Origin: Stenotrophomonas maltophilia
GTDB taxonomy: Bacteria > Pseudomonadota > Gammaproteobacteria > Xanthomonadales > Xanthomonadaceae
Length of the DNA: 64,000 bases
Reading direction: 5' to 3'
NCBI RefSeq assembly: GCF_025642255.1
Contig: NZ_CP106759.1
Span: 1,763,501-1,827,500, forward strand
Shown here one piece after another: positions 26,224-36,188 of the stretch. The notes below the pieces were generated by a model that saw only the letters and a program-made list of their open reading frames with translations, was not told the origin of the DNA and made no database searches. How positions within the stretch are numbered: position 1 is the first letter of the stretch; each line of letters begins with the position of its first letter. The translations under genes were made by a program, and so were the position numbers.

Positions 26224-27276
26224 ATGAACGACAACGGCAGCAGCACTTCCAGCAAACGCGCCGGCAAGGCAGTGACGGTGACCGACATCGCGCGCGCCAT
26301 CGGCGTGTCGCGGGCGACCGTGTCGCTGGTGCTGCGCGGCAGCCCGCTGGTCAACGTCGATACCCGGGCCAAGGTCGAGGCCGAGCTGCGGCGCCAGCGC
26401 TATGTCTACAACCGCGCAGCAGCCAACCTGCGGCGGCGCACGTCCTCCAGCATCGCACTGGTGATCAACGACCTGTCCAATCCATTCTTCGCCGAATTCG
26501 CCTCCGGCGTCGACGAGGCGCTGGGTGGGCGTGGCTACGTGACCCTGCTGGGCAGCACCGGCGAATCGCCGGAACGCCAGCAGGCGGTGCTGTCCACGCT
26601 GATGGAACACACCCCGGCGGGGCTGATCCTGTCGCCGGCCGAAGGCAGCGATGCCACGCAGCTGCGCCAGGCACTGGGAGCCAATGCCAACGTCCTGCTG
26701 TTCAACCGTGAGCTGGACGGGGCCGATTGGGACTTCCTGACGCTGGACAACCAGCATGGGGCCTATCTGGCCACCCGCCACCTGATCGAGCGCGGCCATC
26801 GCCATATCGCCTTCTTCGGCGGCCACGCGGCGTCCAGTTCCTGCCACCAGCGCCGTGCCGGCTTCCAGCAGGCGCTGGCTGAGGCTGGACTGTCGCTGCC
26901 ACCCGGCTGGATGATCGAATCGGCGCCGAACCGGCTGGAGGCGGCTGCACGCACCGACGAACTGTTCGCCGATGGCCATCGGCCGAGCGCAGCGGTCTGC
27001 TACAACGACACCGTCGCGCTGGGGCTGATGCTGGGCCTGAACTCGCGCGGCATCCGGCCGGGCGGCGATTTCGCTGTCACCGGCTTCGACGATATTTCCG
27101 AGGCTTCGGTGGCGGTGCCACCGTTGACGACGCTGACCGCCGACCCGCGCGAGCGTGGCCGGCAGGCGGCGGCACTGCTGCTGCAGCGCCTGGACGAACC
27201 GGATGCGCCGCCACGGCGCACGGTGGCTCCGGTGCAGCTGCGGATCCGCGAAAGCAGTGCCGCCCGGCCGACCTGA
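26224..27276 (+). CDS. LacI-family transcriptional regulator of the mannoside locus
   Basis: A 350-residue LacI/GalR repressor. The N-terminal helix-turn-helix is VTVTDIARAIGVSRATVSLVLRG (about residues 17-40), with the hinge-helix stretch NRAAANLRRR, then a periplasmic-binding-like sugar-sensing core (IALVINDLSNPFFAEF, CYNDTVALGLML, VTGFDDISEAS). Its genomic position between GH92 and the sugar transporter makes it the best candidate to bind the TTGAATCGATCTAA palindromes; LacI proteins typically bind such 14-20 bp palindromes with a central CG. The inducer is probably mannose or a mannoside (inference). Confidence 0.93.
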   Translation: MNDNGSSTSSKRAGKAVTVTDIARAIGVSRATVSLVLRGSPLVNVDTRAKVEAELRRQRYVYNRAAANLRRRTSSSIALVINDLSNPFFAEFASGVDEALGGRGYVTLLGSTGESPERQQAVLSTLMEHTPAGLILSPAEGSDATQLRQALGANANVLLFNRELDGADWDFLTLDNQHGAYLATRHLIERGHRHIAFFGGHAASSSCHQRRAGFQQALAEAGLSLPPGWMIESAPNRLEAAARTDELFADGHRPSAAVCYNDTVALGLMLGLNSRGIRPGGDFAVTGFDDISEASVAVPPLTTLTADPRERGRQAAALLLQRLDEPDAPPRRTVAPVQLRIRESSAARPT

Positions 27277-27335
27277 TTTCACTGCCGTTACTCCTTCCAC
27301 GCAACAACGATTCCGCGCAACGAGGCGCGTTCCGC

Positions 27336-28649
27336 ATGCCGATCTCAGCAACGCCCCGTCCGTCGGGTTCCCCGGGCAACGCACCGGCCGTCACCAACGG
27401 CAAGGCCCTGGCCGTGGTGACCACCATCTTCTTCATGTGGGGCTTCCTGACCTGCCTCAACGACATCCTGATTCCACACCTGAAGGCGGTGTTCGAGCTG
27501 AACTACGCGCGGGCGATGCTGGTGCAGTTCACCTTCTTCGGTACGTACTTCCTGATGTCGCTGCCCGCTGGCCGCCTGGTCGCGGCTCTCGGCTACAAGA
27601 AGGGCATCGTGGCCGGCCTGCTGATTGCAGGTGTGGGCGCGCTGGGCTTCTGGCCGGCGGCCGAACTGCGGATCTACGGCGCCTTCCTGGGTGCATTGTT
27701 CGTGCTCGCCACCGGCATCACCGTGCTGCAGGTGGCGGCCAATCCCTATGTGGCGCTGCTGGGCCCGGAGCAGACCAGCTCCAGCCGGCTGACCCTGGCG
27801 CAGGCGTTGAACTCGCTGGGTACGGCAATCGCGCCGATCTTCGGCGGCATGCTGATTCTCTCCAATACGGTCAAGAGCGCCGATGAAATGGCGGCGATGC
27901 CGGCCGCCGAACAGCTGGCCTATCGTGCTGCCGAGGCGCAGGCCGTGCAGGGCCCGTATGTGGGCCTCGCGGTGGCGCTGGTGCTGCTGGCGTTGTTCGT
28001 GTTCCTGTTCCGCCTGCCGGCGCTGAGCGATGCGACCGAACAGGCCGACCAGGGGCATCACCACAGCTATCTGGATGCGCTGCGCCAGCGTCATCTGCTG
28101 CTGGGCGTGCTTGGCATCTTCTTCTATGTCGGTGCGGAAGTGTCGATCGGCAGCTTCCTGGTGAACTACCTGTCGATGCCCGACATCGGCGGATTCAGCG
28201 AGCAGGAGGCCACACACTACGTTTCCGCCTACTGGACGATGGCGATGGTCGGCCGCTTTGCCGGCTCGGCGCTGCTGGCACGCTTCTCGCCGAGCCGCCT
28301 GCTGGCGATCTTCGCACTGGTCAACGTCGGCCTGCTGGCGCTGACCATGGCCAGCGCCGGCAGTGTCGCGCTGTACTCGGTGGTGGCGATCGGCCTGTTC
28401 AACTCGATCATGTTCCCCACCATCTTCGCGCTCAGCATCGAGCGCCTGGGGCCGCTGACCAACAAGGGCTCGAGCCTGCTGATCATGGCCATCGTCGGCG
28501 GCGCCGTGGTGCCGTACCTGCAGGGTGTGCTGGCCGACCACATCGGGGTGCAGGCCAGCTTCATCCTGCCGCTGCTGTGCTACGTCTACATCATTTTCTA
28601 CGGACTGGTCGGCGCACGTACGCCGGCCTCCGCAACGCAGGGAGGCTGA
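27336..28649 (+). CDS. MFS sugar transporter, FHS (fucose/glucose permease-like) family
   Basis: A 437-residue inner-membrane sugar:proton symporter of the fucose-galactose-glucose permease group. Family hallmarks are FFMWGFLTCLNDILIPHLK in helix 1, ATGITVLQVAANPYVALLGP in helix 4 and LNSLGTAIAPIFGG in helix 5; about twelve hydrophobic segments are visible. Since the locus frees mannose in the periplasm and encodes an isomerase and a kinase for its use, mannose is the likely substrate (inference). It lies 59 bp after the lacI gene and 7 bp before the kinase gene. Confidence 0.92.
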   Translation: MPISATPRPSGSPGNAPAVTNGKALAVVTTIFFMWGFLTCLNDILIPHLKAVFELNYARAMLVQFTFFGTYFLMSLPAGRLVAALGYKKGIVAGLLIAGVGALGFWPAAELRIYGAFLGALFVLATGITVLQVAANPYVALLGPEQTSSSRLTLAQALNSLGTAIAPIFGGMLILSNTVKSADEMAAMPAAEQLAYRAAEAQAVQGPYVGLAVALVLLALFVFLFRLPALSDATEQADQGHHHSYLDALRQRHLLLGVLGIFFYVGAEVSIGSFLVNYLSMPDIGGFSEQEATHYVSAYWTMAMVGRFAGSALLARFSPSRLLAIFALVNVGLLALTMASAGSVALYSVVAIGLFNSIMFPTIFALSIERLGPLTNKGSSLLIMAIVGGAVVPYLQGVLADHIGVQASFILPLLCYVYIIFYGLVGARTPASATQGG

Positions 28650-28656
28650 GTCCGGA

Positions 28657-29652
28657 ATGGGTGCGATTGTCTGCTTCGGCGAAATTTTGATCGATCTACT
28701 GGCGCAGCCGCCGGCCAATGCGGACACGCCGCGCGCGTTCCTGCAATACGCCGGCGGGGCACCGGCCAACGTCGCGGTGGCTGCCGCGCGGCTGGGCGCG
28801 AAGACGCAGTTCGTCGGCATGCTGGGCCGCGACATGTTCGGCGACTTCCTGGCCGAAAGCCTGGCCGAGCACGGTGTCGGTACCGACTACATCGTCCGCA
28901 CCGATGCCGCCAAGACCGCGCTGGCGTTCGTCGCTCTCGATGCAGAGGGGGAGCGCAGCTTCAGCTTCTACCGTCCGCCGGCGGCCGATCTGCTGTTCCG
29001 CGACAGTGATTTCCAGGCCGCCTGCTTCGACAGTGCGCAGTGCTTCCACGTCTGCTCCAACAGCCTGACCGAGGCGGCCATCGCGGACGCAACCTTCGCG
29101 GGCATGGAGCGCGCGCGCGCTGCCGGGGCTGTGGTCAGTCTCGACCTCAACCTGCGGCCGGCGCTGTGGCCGGCCGATGTCGATCCGTCGCCGCGCCTGT
29201 GGCAGGCGCTCGAACGCGCGGACCTGGTCAAGCTGTCGCGCGAAGAACTGGACTACCTGGCGGCGCCCCTGGGCGACGGCGGCGAGGACGCGGTGCTGCA
29301 GCGGCTGCTGGCGGCGCAGGCTCGCTGGGTGATCGTGACCGATGGTGCGGCCACGCTGCGCTGGTACACCCGCCAGGCGCAGGGCACGGTGACCAGCTTC
29401 CAGGTCGCCGCTGTCGATACCACCGCAGCCGGTGATGCCTTCGTGGGAGGCGTGCTGGTGGGACTGCTGGAGCGGGGTGGCGCAGGCGCGGGATTCAGCG
29501 CGTTCTGCCGGGACCCGCAGGCCATCGACGCCACGCTGCGCTTCGGTGCCGCGGTCGGCGCGCTGGCCGTTACCCGCAAGGGCGCGTTCGCCGCGATGCC
29601 CTCGCTCGACGAAGTGCAGCAGCTGCTGCAGGCACAGGACATTACCGCATGA
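28657..29652 (+). CDS. PfkB-family sugar kinase, probable fructokinase
   Basis: Ribokinase-type ATP-dependent kinase of 331 residues. It begins IVCFGEILIDLLAQ, with AGGAPANVAVAAARLGAKT (sugar binding) and ends with DTTAAGDAFVGGVLVGLL, which contains the catalytic Asp and anion hole. These are typical of bacterial fructokinases. ATG 28657 is preceded by GGAGG at a slightly long 11 bp. The frame is open further upstream only as a shadow of the transporter. Overlap with the isomerase gene (ATGA) and the pathway logic (mannose to fructose, then phosphorylation to fructose-6-phosphate) support the assignment. Confidence 0.9.
   Translation: MGAIVCFGEILIDLLAQPPANADTPRAFLQYAGGAPANVAVAAARLGAKTQFVGMLGRDMFGDFLAESLAEHGVGTDYIVRTDAAKTALAFVALDAEGERSFSFYRPPAADLLFRDSDFQAACFDSAQCFHVCSNSLTEAAIADATFAGMERARAAGAVVSLDLNLRPALWPADVDPSPRLWQALERADLVKLSREELDYLAAPLGDGGEDAVLQRLLAAQARWVIVTDGAATLRWYTRQAQGTVTSFQVAAVDTTAAGDAFVGGVLVGLLERGGAGAGFSAFCRDPQAIDATLRFGAAVGALAVTRKGAFAAMPSLDEVQQLLQAQDITA
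28686..28699 (+). promoter_or_regulatory. Operator-like sequence inside the kinase gene
   Basis: TTTGATCGATCTAC has 11 of 14 bases in common with the LacI-type sites. It spans codons 10-15 of the kinase and coincides with a run of codons rare in this GC-rich genome (ATT, TTG, CTA). It may be a secondary operator, or chance. Confidence 0.35.
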
Positions 29653-30875
29653 GCACCTCGCCCGACTTCCGTTCGCCCGCGTTCCTGCGCGCGCATATCG
29701 CCGATACCCTGGCGTTCTATCATCCGCGCTGCATCGATCCGGCCGGTGGTTTCTTCCATTATTTCCGTGACGACGGCAGCGTCTACGATGCCAGCCATCG
29801 CCATCTGGTAAGCAGCACCCGTTTCGTCTTCAACTACGCGATGGCCTATCGCGAGTTCGGCAAGGCCGAGTACCGCGAGGCCGTCGAGCATGGCGTGCGC
29901 TATCTGCGTGAGGTGCACCGCAATCCGGCCACCGGTGGCTATGCCTGGACCCTGCGCGATGGCCAGGTCGAGGACGACATGAATCACTGCTATGGCGTGG
30001 CGTTCGTCCTGCTGGCCTACAGCTGCGCGTTGAAGGCCGGCATCGAGCAGGCCCGCGCGTGGATGGATGAGACCTGGCAGCTGCTGGAGGCGCGCTTCTG
30101 GGAGCCGCAGCACGGTCTGTACCGGGACGAGGCGGACGGCCAGTGGAACTTCACCGGTTACCGTGGACAGAACGCCAACATGCACATGTGCGAGGCCATG
30201 CTGGCTGCGTTCGAGGCCAGTGGCGAACAGCGCTATGTGGAACGTGCCCTGCAGCTGGCCGACAACATGACCCGTCGCCAGGCAGCCAAGGCCGGTGGCC
30301 CGGTATGGGAGCACTACGATTCCAACTGGGAGATCGACTGGAACTACAACCTGGACGACCCCAAGCATCTGTTCCGTCCCTGGGGTTTCCAGCCGGGCCA
30401 CCAGACGGAGTGGGCCAAACTGCTGCTGATCCTGGATCGGCACGTGCAGGCCGACTGGCTGGTGCCGACGGCGCGTCATCTGTTCGACGTGGCCGTGGAG
30501 CGCAGCTGGGACGAGGCCCGTGGTGGCCTGTACTACGGTTTCGCGCCGGAGTCACGGCGGCAGCCGGGCATGGACGGCGCGCCGATCGGCGGCGACAGCT
30601 TCGTCTGCGACGACGACAAGTACTTCTGGGTACAGGCCGAAACCCTGGCAACCGCTGCGCTGATGGCTGCGCGCACCGGTGATGACCGCTACTGGCAGTG
30701 GTACGACCGCATCTGGGCCTATTCCTGGGAGCACTTTGTCGATCACCGCTACGGCGCCTGGTTCCGCATTCTCGATGCAGACAACCGCAAGTACAGCGAT
30801 GAAAAGAGCCCCGCAGGCAAGGTGGATTACCACACCATGGGTGCCTGCTACGAAGTGCTGAACGTCGTGCGTTGA
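29649..30875 (+). CDS. AGE-family sugar epimerase/isomerase, probable mannose isomerase
   Basis: A 408-residue (alpha/alpha)6-barrel protein of the N-acylglucosamine 2-epimerase superfamily. Motifs include YRGQNANMHMCEAML, the long SNWEIDWNYNLDDPKHLFRPWG and FQPGHQTEWAKLLL, and the final DYHTMGACYEVL with active-site histidines. These stretches are closest to the D-mannose isomerase (YihS/ManI) group, which converts mannose to fructose without phosphorylation. It overlaps the kinase gene by 4 bp. With the kinase it gives a non-phosphorylated mannose route to fructose-6-phosphate. N-acylglucosamine epimerase activity is the alternative. Confidence 0.88.
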   Translation: MSTSPDFRSPAFLRAHIADTLAFYHPRCIDPAGGFFHYFRDDGSVYDASHRHLVSSTRFVFNYAMAYREFGKAEYREAVEHGVRYLREVHRNPATGGYAWTLRDGQVEDDMNHCYGVAFVLLAYSCALKAGIEQARAWMDETWQLLEARFWEPQHGLYRDEADGQWNFTGYRGQNANMHMCEAMLAAFEASGEQRYVERALQLADNMTRRQAAKAGGPVWEHYDSNWEIDWNYNLDDPKHLFRPWGFQPGHQTEWAKLLLILDRHVQADWLVPTARHLFDVAVERSWDEARGGLYYGFAPESRRQPGMDGAPIGGDSFVCDDDKYFWVQAETLATAALMAARTGDDRYWQWYDRIWAYSWEHFVDHRYGAWFRILDADNRKYSDEKSPAGKVDYHTMGACYEVLNVVR

Positions 30876-30944
30876 GCATGATCGGTAGCGCCGGGCCATG
30901 CCCGGCGGAAGCATGATCGGTAGCGCCGGGCCATGCCCGGCGGA
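30875..30944 (+). repeat. Tandem pair of SMAG palindromes (two perfect 35-bp direct repeats)
   Basis: Two identical 35-bp units (30875-30909 and 30910-30944) stand head to tail. Each contains GTAG followed by an 8-bp stem CGCCGGGC, loop CAT, GCCCGGCG (stems 30889-30907 and 30924-30942). The GTAG-plus-hairpin layout is that of SMAG elements of Stenotrophomonas maltophilia. The pair overlaps the isomerase stop codon by one base and fills the gap before the beta-mannosidase gene. Confidence 0.9.
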
Positions 30945-30963
30945 CACAACAGGAGTCCCGCCC

Positions 30964-33594
<2,631 letters not shown>

Positions 33595-33627
33595 GGGGCG
33601 CCGTCGGCGGTACCTGGCCTGGGCCGG

Positions 33628-33645
33628 TGCCAACCCGGGTTGGCA
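33628..33645. repeat. Palindrome between convergent beta-mannosidase and mtnC
   Basis: TGCCAACCC followed directly by GGGTTGGCA, a perfect 18-bp palindrome, lies in the 71-bp gap between two convergent genes. There is no T-run. It may be a transcript-end hairpin for both strands or a dispersed repeat. Confidence 0.5.
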
Positions 33646-33665
33646 GCGACCAGAAAGGGATCGTG

Positions 33666-34361
33666 TTACAGCTGGATCTGCTGGAAGTTCTCGACCCGCT
33701 CGTGACCGTGGGCGGCGTCGCCGACGCGCGGCATCGGGTAGTCGTCCAGACGGTCCAGCAGGCGGGTCTGCAGACCCGCCTCGCGCGCGGCATCAAGCTC
33801 TTCCACCACGTCGGACAGGAACAGGATCTCGCCTGCCGGCACGCCGATGGACTGGACGATGCGGCGGTAACTGTCGGCCTCACGCTTGCCGCCGATCTCG
33901 GTGTCGAACCAGCCTGACACCAGCGGGCTGAGATCGCCCGCGTCGCTGAAACCGAAAAACAGCTTCTGCGCCGGCACCGAACCGGAGGAGTAGACGTACA
34001 GCGGCAGGCCCGAGGCATGCCATCCCTTCAGCACCGGCGCCACTTCCGGATAGAAGTGCGCGGTGTAGTCGCCACGGCGATAGCCGGCGTCCCAGATCAG
34101 GCCCTGCAGCGCCTTCAGCGCCGTGTGCTTGCGGTCCTGGTCGATCCAGCCCTGCAGGGTCTCGGCGACCACGCTGTCCTGGCAGGCGCCGCCGATTTCG
34201 CTGGCCACCGTATCCAGCCAGCGGCGCACGTCCGGTCGCTGGCCATGCTCGGCCACGAAGCCGGGCAGCGCCTGGCGCGCATAGGGGAACAGCACGTTCT
34301 TGACGAACGAGATGCTGCTGGTGGTGCCTTCGATGTCGGTCAGGATGACGCGGGGCTGCAT
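33666..34361 (-). CDS. mtnC: Enolase-phosphatase E1 (methionine salvage)
   Basis: Bifunctional HAD enzyme that enolises and dephosphorylates 2,3-diketo-5-methylthiopentyl-1-phosphate to the acireductone. The 231 residues start with [15 protein letters not shown] (nucleophile Asp, second acid Glu of the E1 type) and contain [16 protein letters not shown], then [12 protein letters not shown] and [12 protein letters not shown] with the magnesium Asp. Length agrees with the family. The start lies 3 bp after the mtnD stop, so the two are coupled in the order mtnB-mtnD-mtnC. Confidence 0.96.
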   Translation of the reverse strand: MQPRVILTDIEGTTSSISFVKNVLFPYARQALPGFVAEHGQRPDVRRWLDTVASEIGGACQDSVVAETLQGWIDQDRKHTALKALQGLIWDAGYRRGDYTAHFYPEVAPVLKGWHASGLPLYVYSSGSVPAQKLFFGFSDAGDLSPLVSGWFDTEIGGKREADSYRRIVQSIGVPAGEILFLSDVVEELDAAREAGLQTRLLDRLDDYPMPRVGDAAHGHERVENFQQIQL

Positions 34362-34364
34362 GGA

Positions 34365-34922
34365 TCAGGATGCCTGGGTCGGAACGTAACGGGGGAATTT
34401 CTGCGCGATGTCGGTGCCGGTGAAGTGGCCGACCCAGCCATCCGGCTCGGTGAAGAAGCGGATGGCCACGAAACTCGGCTCCTCGCCCATGTCGAACCAG
34501 TGCGTGGTGCCGTCGGGCACGGCGATCAGGTCGTCCTTCACGCATTCGATCTCGTAGACCTTGTCACCCACGTGCAGGGTGAACAGCCCCGAGCCGGCAA
34601 CGAAGAAGCGCACTTCGTCTTCCTTGTGGAAGTGCTCGTCGAGGAACTTCCTGCGCAGCTCGGCGCGGTTGGGATTGTCCGGCGCGATCGACGCCACATC
34701 CACGCTCTTGAAGCCGCGTTCGGCGACCAGGCGATCGATGTCGGCGCGGTAAGCGGCGAACACCTCGTCCTGGCTGGCGCCCGGCGCGACCGGTGCGGTG
34801 GCCTGCCAGCGCTCGAAGGTCACGCCGATCTTCTGCAGCTCGGCAGCGATGATGGCGCCGTCCTGGCTGTCCAGCAGCGGGGATTCGGGGCGGGTGTCGT
34901 CGTAGATGCGCAGTCGGCTCAT
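34365..34922 (-). CDS. mtnD: Acireductone dioxygenase
   Basis: Cupin metalloenzyme that oxidises acireductone to 4-methylthio-2-oxobutanoate and formate (with Fe). The 185 residues carry the cupin ligands in [16 protein letters not shown] (two His and one Glu) and the fourth ligand in [11 protein letters not shown]. Length is typical for bacterial ARD (about 180). Middle gene of the mtn operon; 78 bp from mtnB and 3 bp from mtnC. Confidence 0.96.
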   Translation of the reverse strand: MSRLRIYDDTRPESPLLDSQDGAIIAAELQKIGVTFERWQATAPVAPGASQDEVFAAYRADIDRLVAERGFKSVDVASIAPDNPNRAELRRKFLDEHFHKEDEVRFFVAGSGLFTLHVGDKVYEIECVKDDLIAVPDGTTHWFDMGEEPSFVAIRFFTEPDGWVGHFTGTDIAQKFPRYVPTQAS

Positions 34923-35000
34923 GGCGGCAGCTTGAACGTCTCGGGGGGAGGACAGGGTAGCAGGGTGGCGGGCGGGCGCAGATTGCGGTTTGGAATCTGC

Positions 35001-35642
35001 TCAGCCACGCAGCCTGCGCAGTTCCAGTTCGCAGTGCAGCAGGAACTCGAATGCCTCAAGGTGGCGGCGCGCTTCGGCCATGTCGCGGCCCCAGGCGTAC
35101 AGGCCGTGGCCATCGATCAGGTAGCCCCACAGCGTCTGGCGGTCCAGCAGATCCTCGACCTGGGCCGACAGCACGTTCATGTCCTGGGTGTTGGCGAACA
35201 CCGGAACGTCGATGGCCATCTCGTGCGTGCTGTTGCCGGCAAAGGCTTTCAGCAGCTCATAGCCTTCCAGGCGGATGTGCCCCTGCGGTGCATACAGGCG
35301 CGAGGCGACGGTCTGCACCGGCGAATGCGTGTGCAGGACGCAGCCGACTTCCGGGAAACGCCGGTACAGCTGCGTGTGCAGCAGCGTCTCGGCGGACGGG
35401 CGCAGGGGACGGCCGACGGCCTGGCCATCGAAGTCGACGACCATGATGTCGTCCTCGATCAACCGCCCCTTGTCCTTGCCGGAGACGGTGATTGCCGCAT
35501 GGCGGTCGTCGAGCCGATGGGAGAAGTTGCTGCTGGTGGCCGGGGTCCAGCCGGCCTGGGCCAGTTCGCGGACGTTGTCGATCAGCAGCTGGGCGAGCTC
35601 GCTCAGGCGCGCGGTGTCGTAGGGGAGGGGGGCGGCGTTCAT
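35001..35642 (-). CDS. mtnB: Methylthioribulose-1-phosphate dehydratase
   Basis: Class II aldolase-like zinc enzyme that dehydrates methylthioribulose-1-phosphate. ATG at 35642 gives 213 residues beginning [13 protein letters not shown], the usual size; the frame stays open to 35846 but that part reads through a repeat. Motifs: [33 protein letters not shown], the zinc-binding [13 protein letters not shown] and [10 protein letters not shown]. First gene of the salvage operon. The upstream steps (mtnA, mtnN or mtnP) are not in the window. Confidence 0.95.
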   Translation of the reverse strand: MNAAPLPYDTARLSELAQLLIDNVRELAQAGWTPATSSNFSHRLDDRHAAITVSGKDKGRLIEDDIMVVDFDGQAVGRPLRPSAETLLHTQLYRRFPEVGCVLHTHSPVQTVASRLYAPQGHIRLEGYELLKAFAGNSTHEMAIDVPVFANTQDMNVLSAQVEDLLDRQTLWGYLIDGHGLYAWGRDMAEARRHLEAFEFLLHCELELRRLRG

Positions 35643-35715
35643 GCGGGCGATTTTACTGGATTCGGCCAACGGCTGAGCCCCTCGTGGCTGTCTCGCCGGG
35701 CGGGATTTCTTGCTT

Positions 35716-35819
35716 TGGCCGGGCGGGTGGGCTGTGCAGAGGACGCCAAACCCATCCTTGGGGGCTTGGCCGCGGCATCCCTGCCGCGGACATCCCTGCA
35801 CAGCCCACCCGCCCGGCCA
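35716..35819. repeat. Composite hairpin repeat, copy 1
   Basis: Two perfectly complementary 24-bp arms (35716-35739 and 35796-35819; arm starts TGGCCGGGCGGG) enclose 56 bases. Inside is a second hairpin CCGCGGCA-TCCC-TGCCGCGG (35770-35789), preceded by GGCTTGG. It lies in the 546-bp gene-free gap between mtnB and the permease, together with a SMAG and copy 2. Confidence 0.85.
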
Positions 35820-35896
35820 CGGACAGGTTCCGTGCGCGTCAGCCACGGAGTGAAGAAGGAAAAGCGAAAAGCGGGTCGCTTCGCTGCGCTTGCTCG

Positions 35897-35920
35897 GAGC
35901 GGAGCATGGCTCCGCTCTAC
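35897..35920 (-). repeat. SMAG palindrome
   Basis: On the minus strand GTAG begins a perfect 9-bp hairpin: stem GAGCGGAGC, loop CAT (ATG on plus), GCTCCGCTC (35897-35905 with 35909-35917). Same layout as the tandem pair at 30875 but a different stem sequence. Confidence 0.8.
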
Positions 35921-36011
35921 AGAGGATTCATCGACCTACGAAAATTCATTCCCTGGACGAATTCATCCACGCATGACGTGGACCAACCAGACGCGCCGGG
36001 AGACTGCCAGG

Positions 36012-36115
36012 GGTGGGGAGGCATGGGTGCGCGGGGGTGTCAGCCGCAGGGATGCGGCTGCCAAGCCTACATGGACGTACTTGCGGCGTCCCCCGCGTAC
36101 CCATGCCTCCCCGCC
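36012..36115. repeat. Composite hairpin repeat, copy 2, inverted relative to copy 1
   Basis: Arms of 26 bp (36012-36037 and 36090-36115; arm starts GGTGGGGAGGC) pair with two mismatched or wobble positions. The inner hairpin is CAGCCGCA-GGGA-TGCGGCTG (36041-36060), and CCAAGCC follows it, which is copy 1's GGCTTGG in reverse complement. Copies 1 and 2 are thus the same design in opposite directions with different arms. Confidence 0.8.
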
Positions 36116-36188
36116 AAACCAACACACCCGCTCTTGCCGTTGCTCCGGCTTCAACGGCGGGTGCAGGGCCGCAGGCCCTGCAATCCTC

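Noticed and set aside
30875..30944. Tandem 35-bp direct repeats considered as a CRISPR array
   Set aside because: There is no spacer between the units, only two copies, and each is a GTAG-headed SMAG hairpin. No cas genes are nearby.
30898..30963. N-terminal extension of the beta-mannosidase from ATG 30898
   Set aside because: It would translate SMAG repeat sequence; GTG 30964 has a good ribosome site and starts a signal peptide.
35643..36188. Open frames in the repeat region (for example 35963-36154)
   Set aside because: They coincide with the arms of composite hairpins and have repeat-driven composition.
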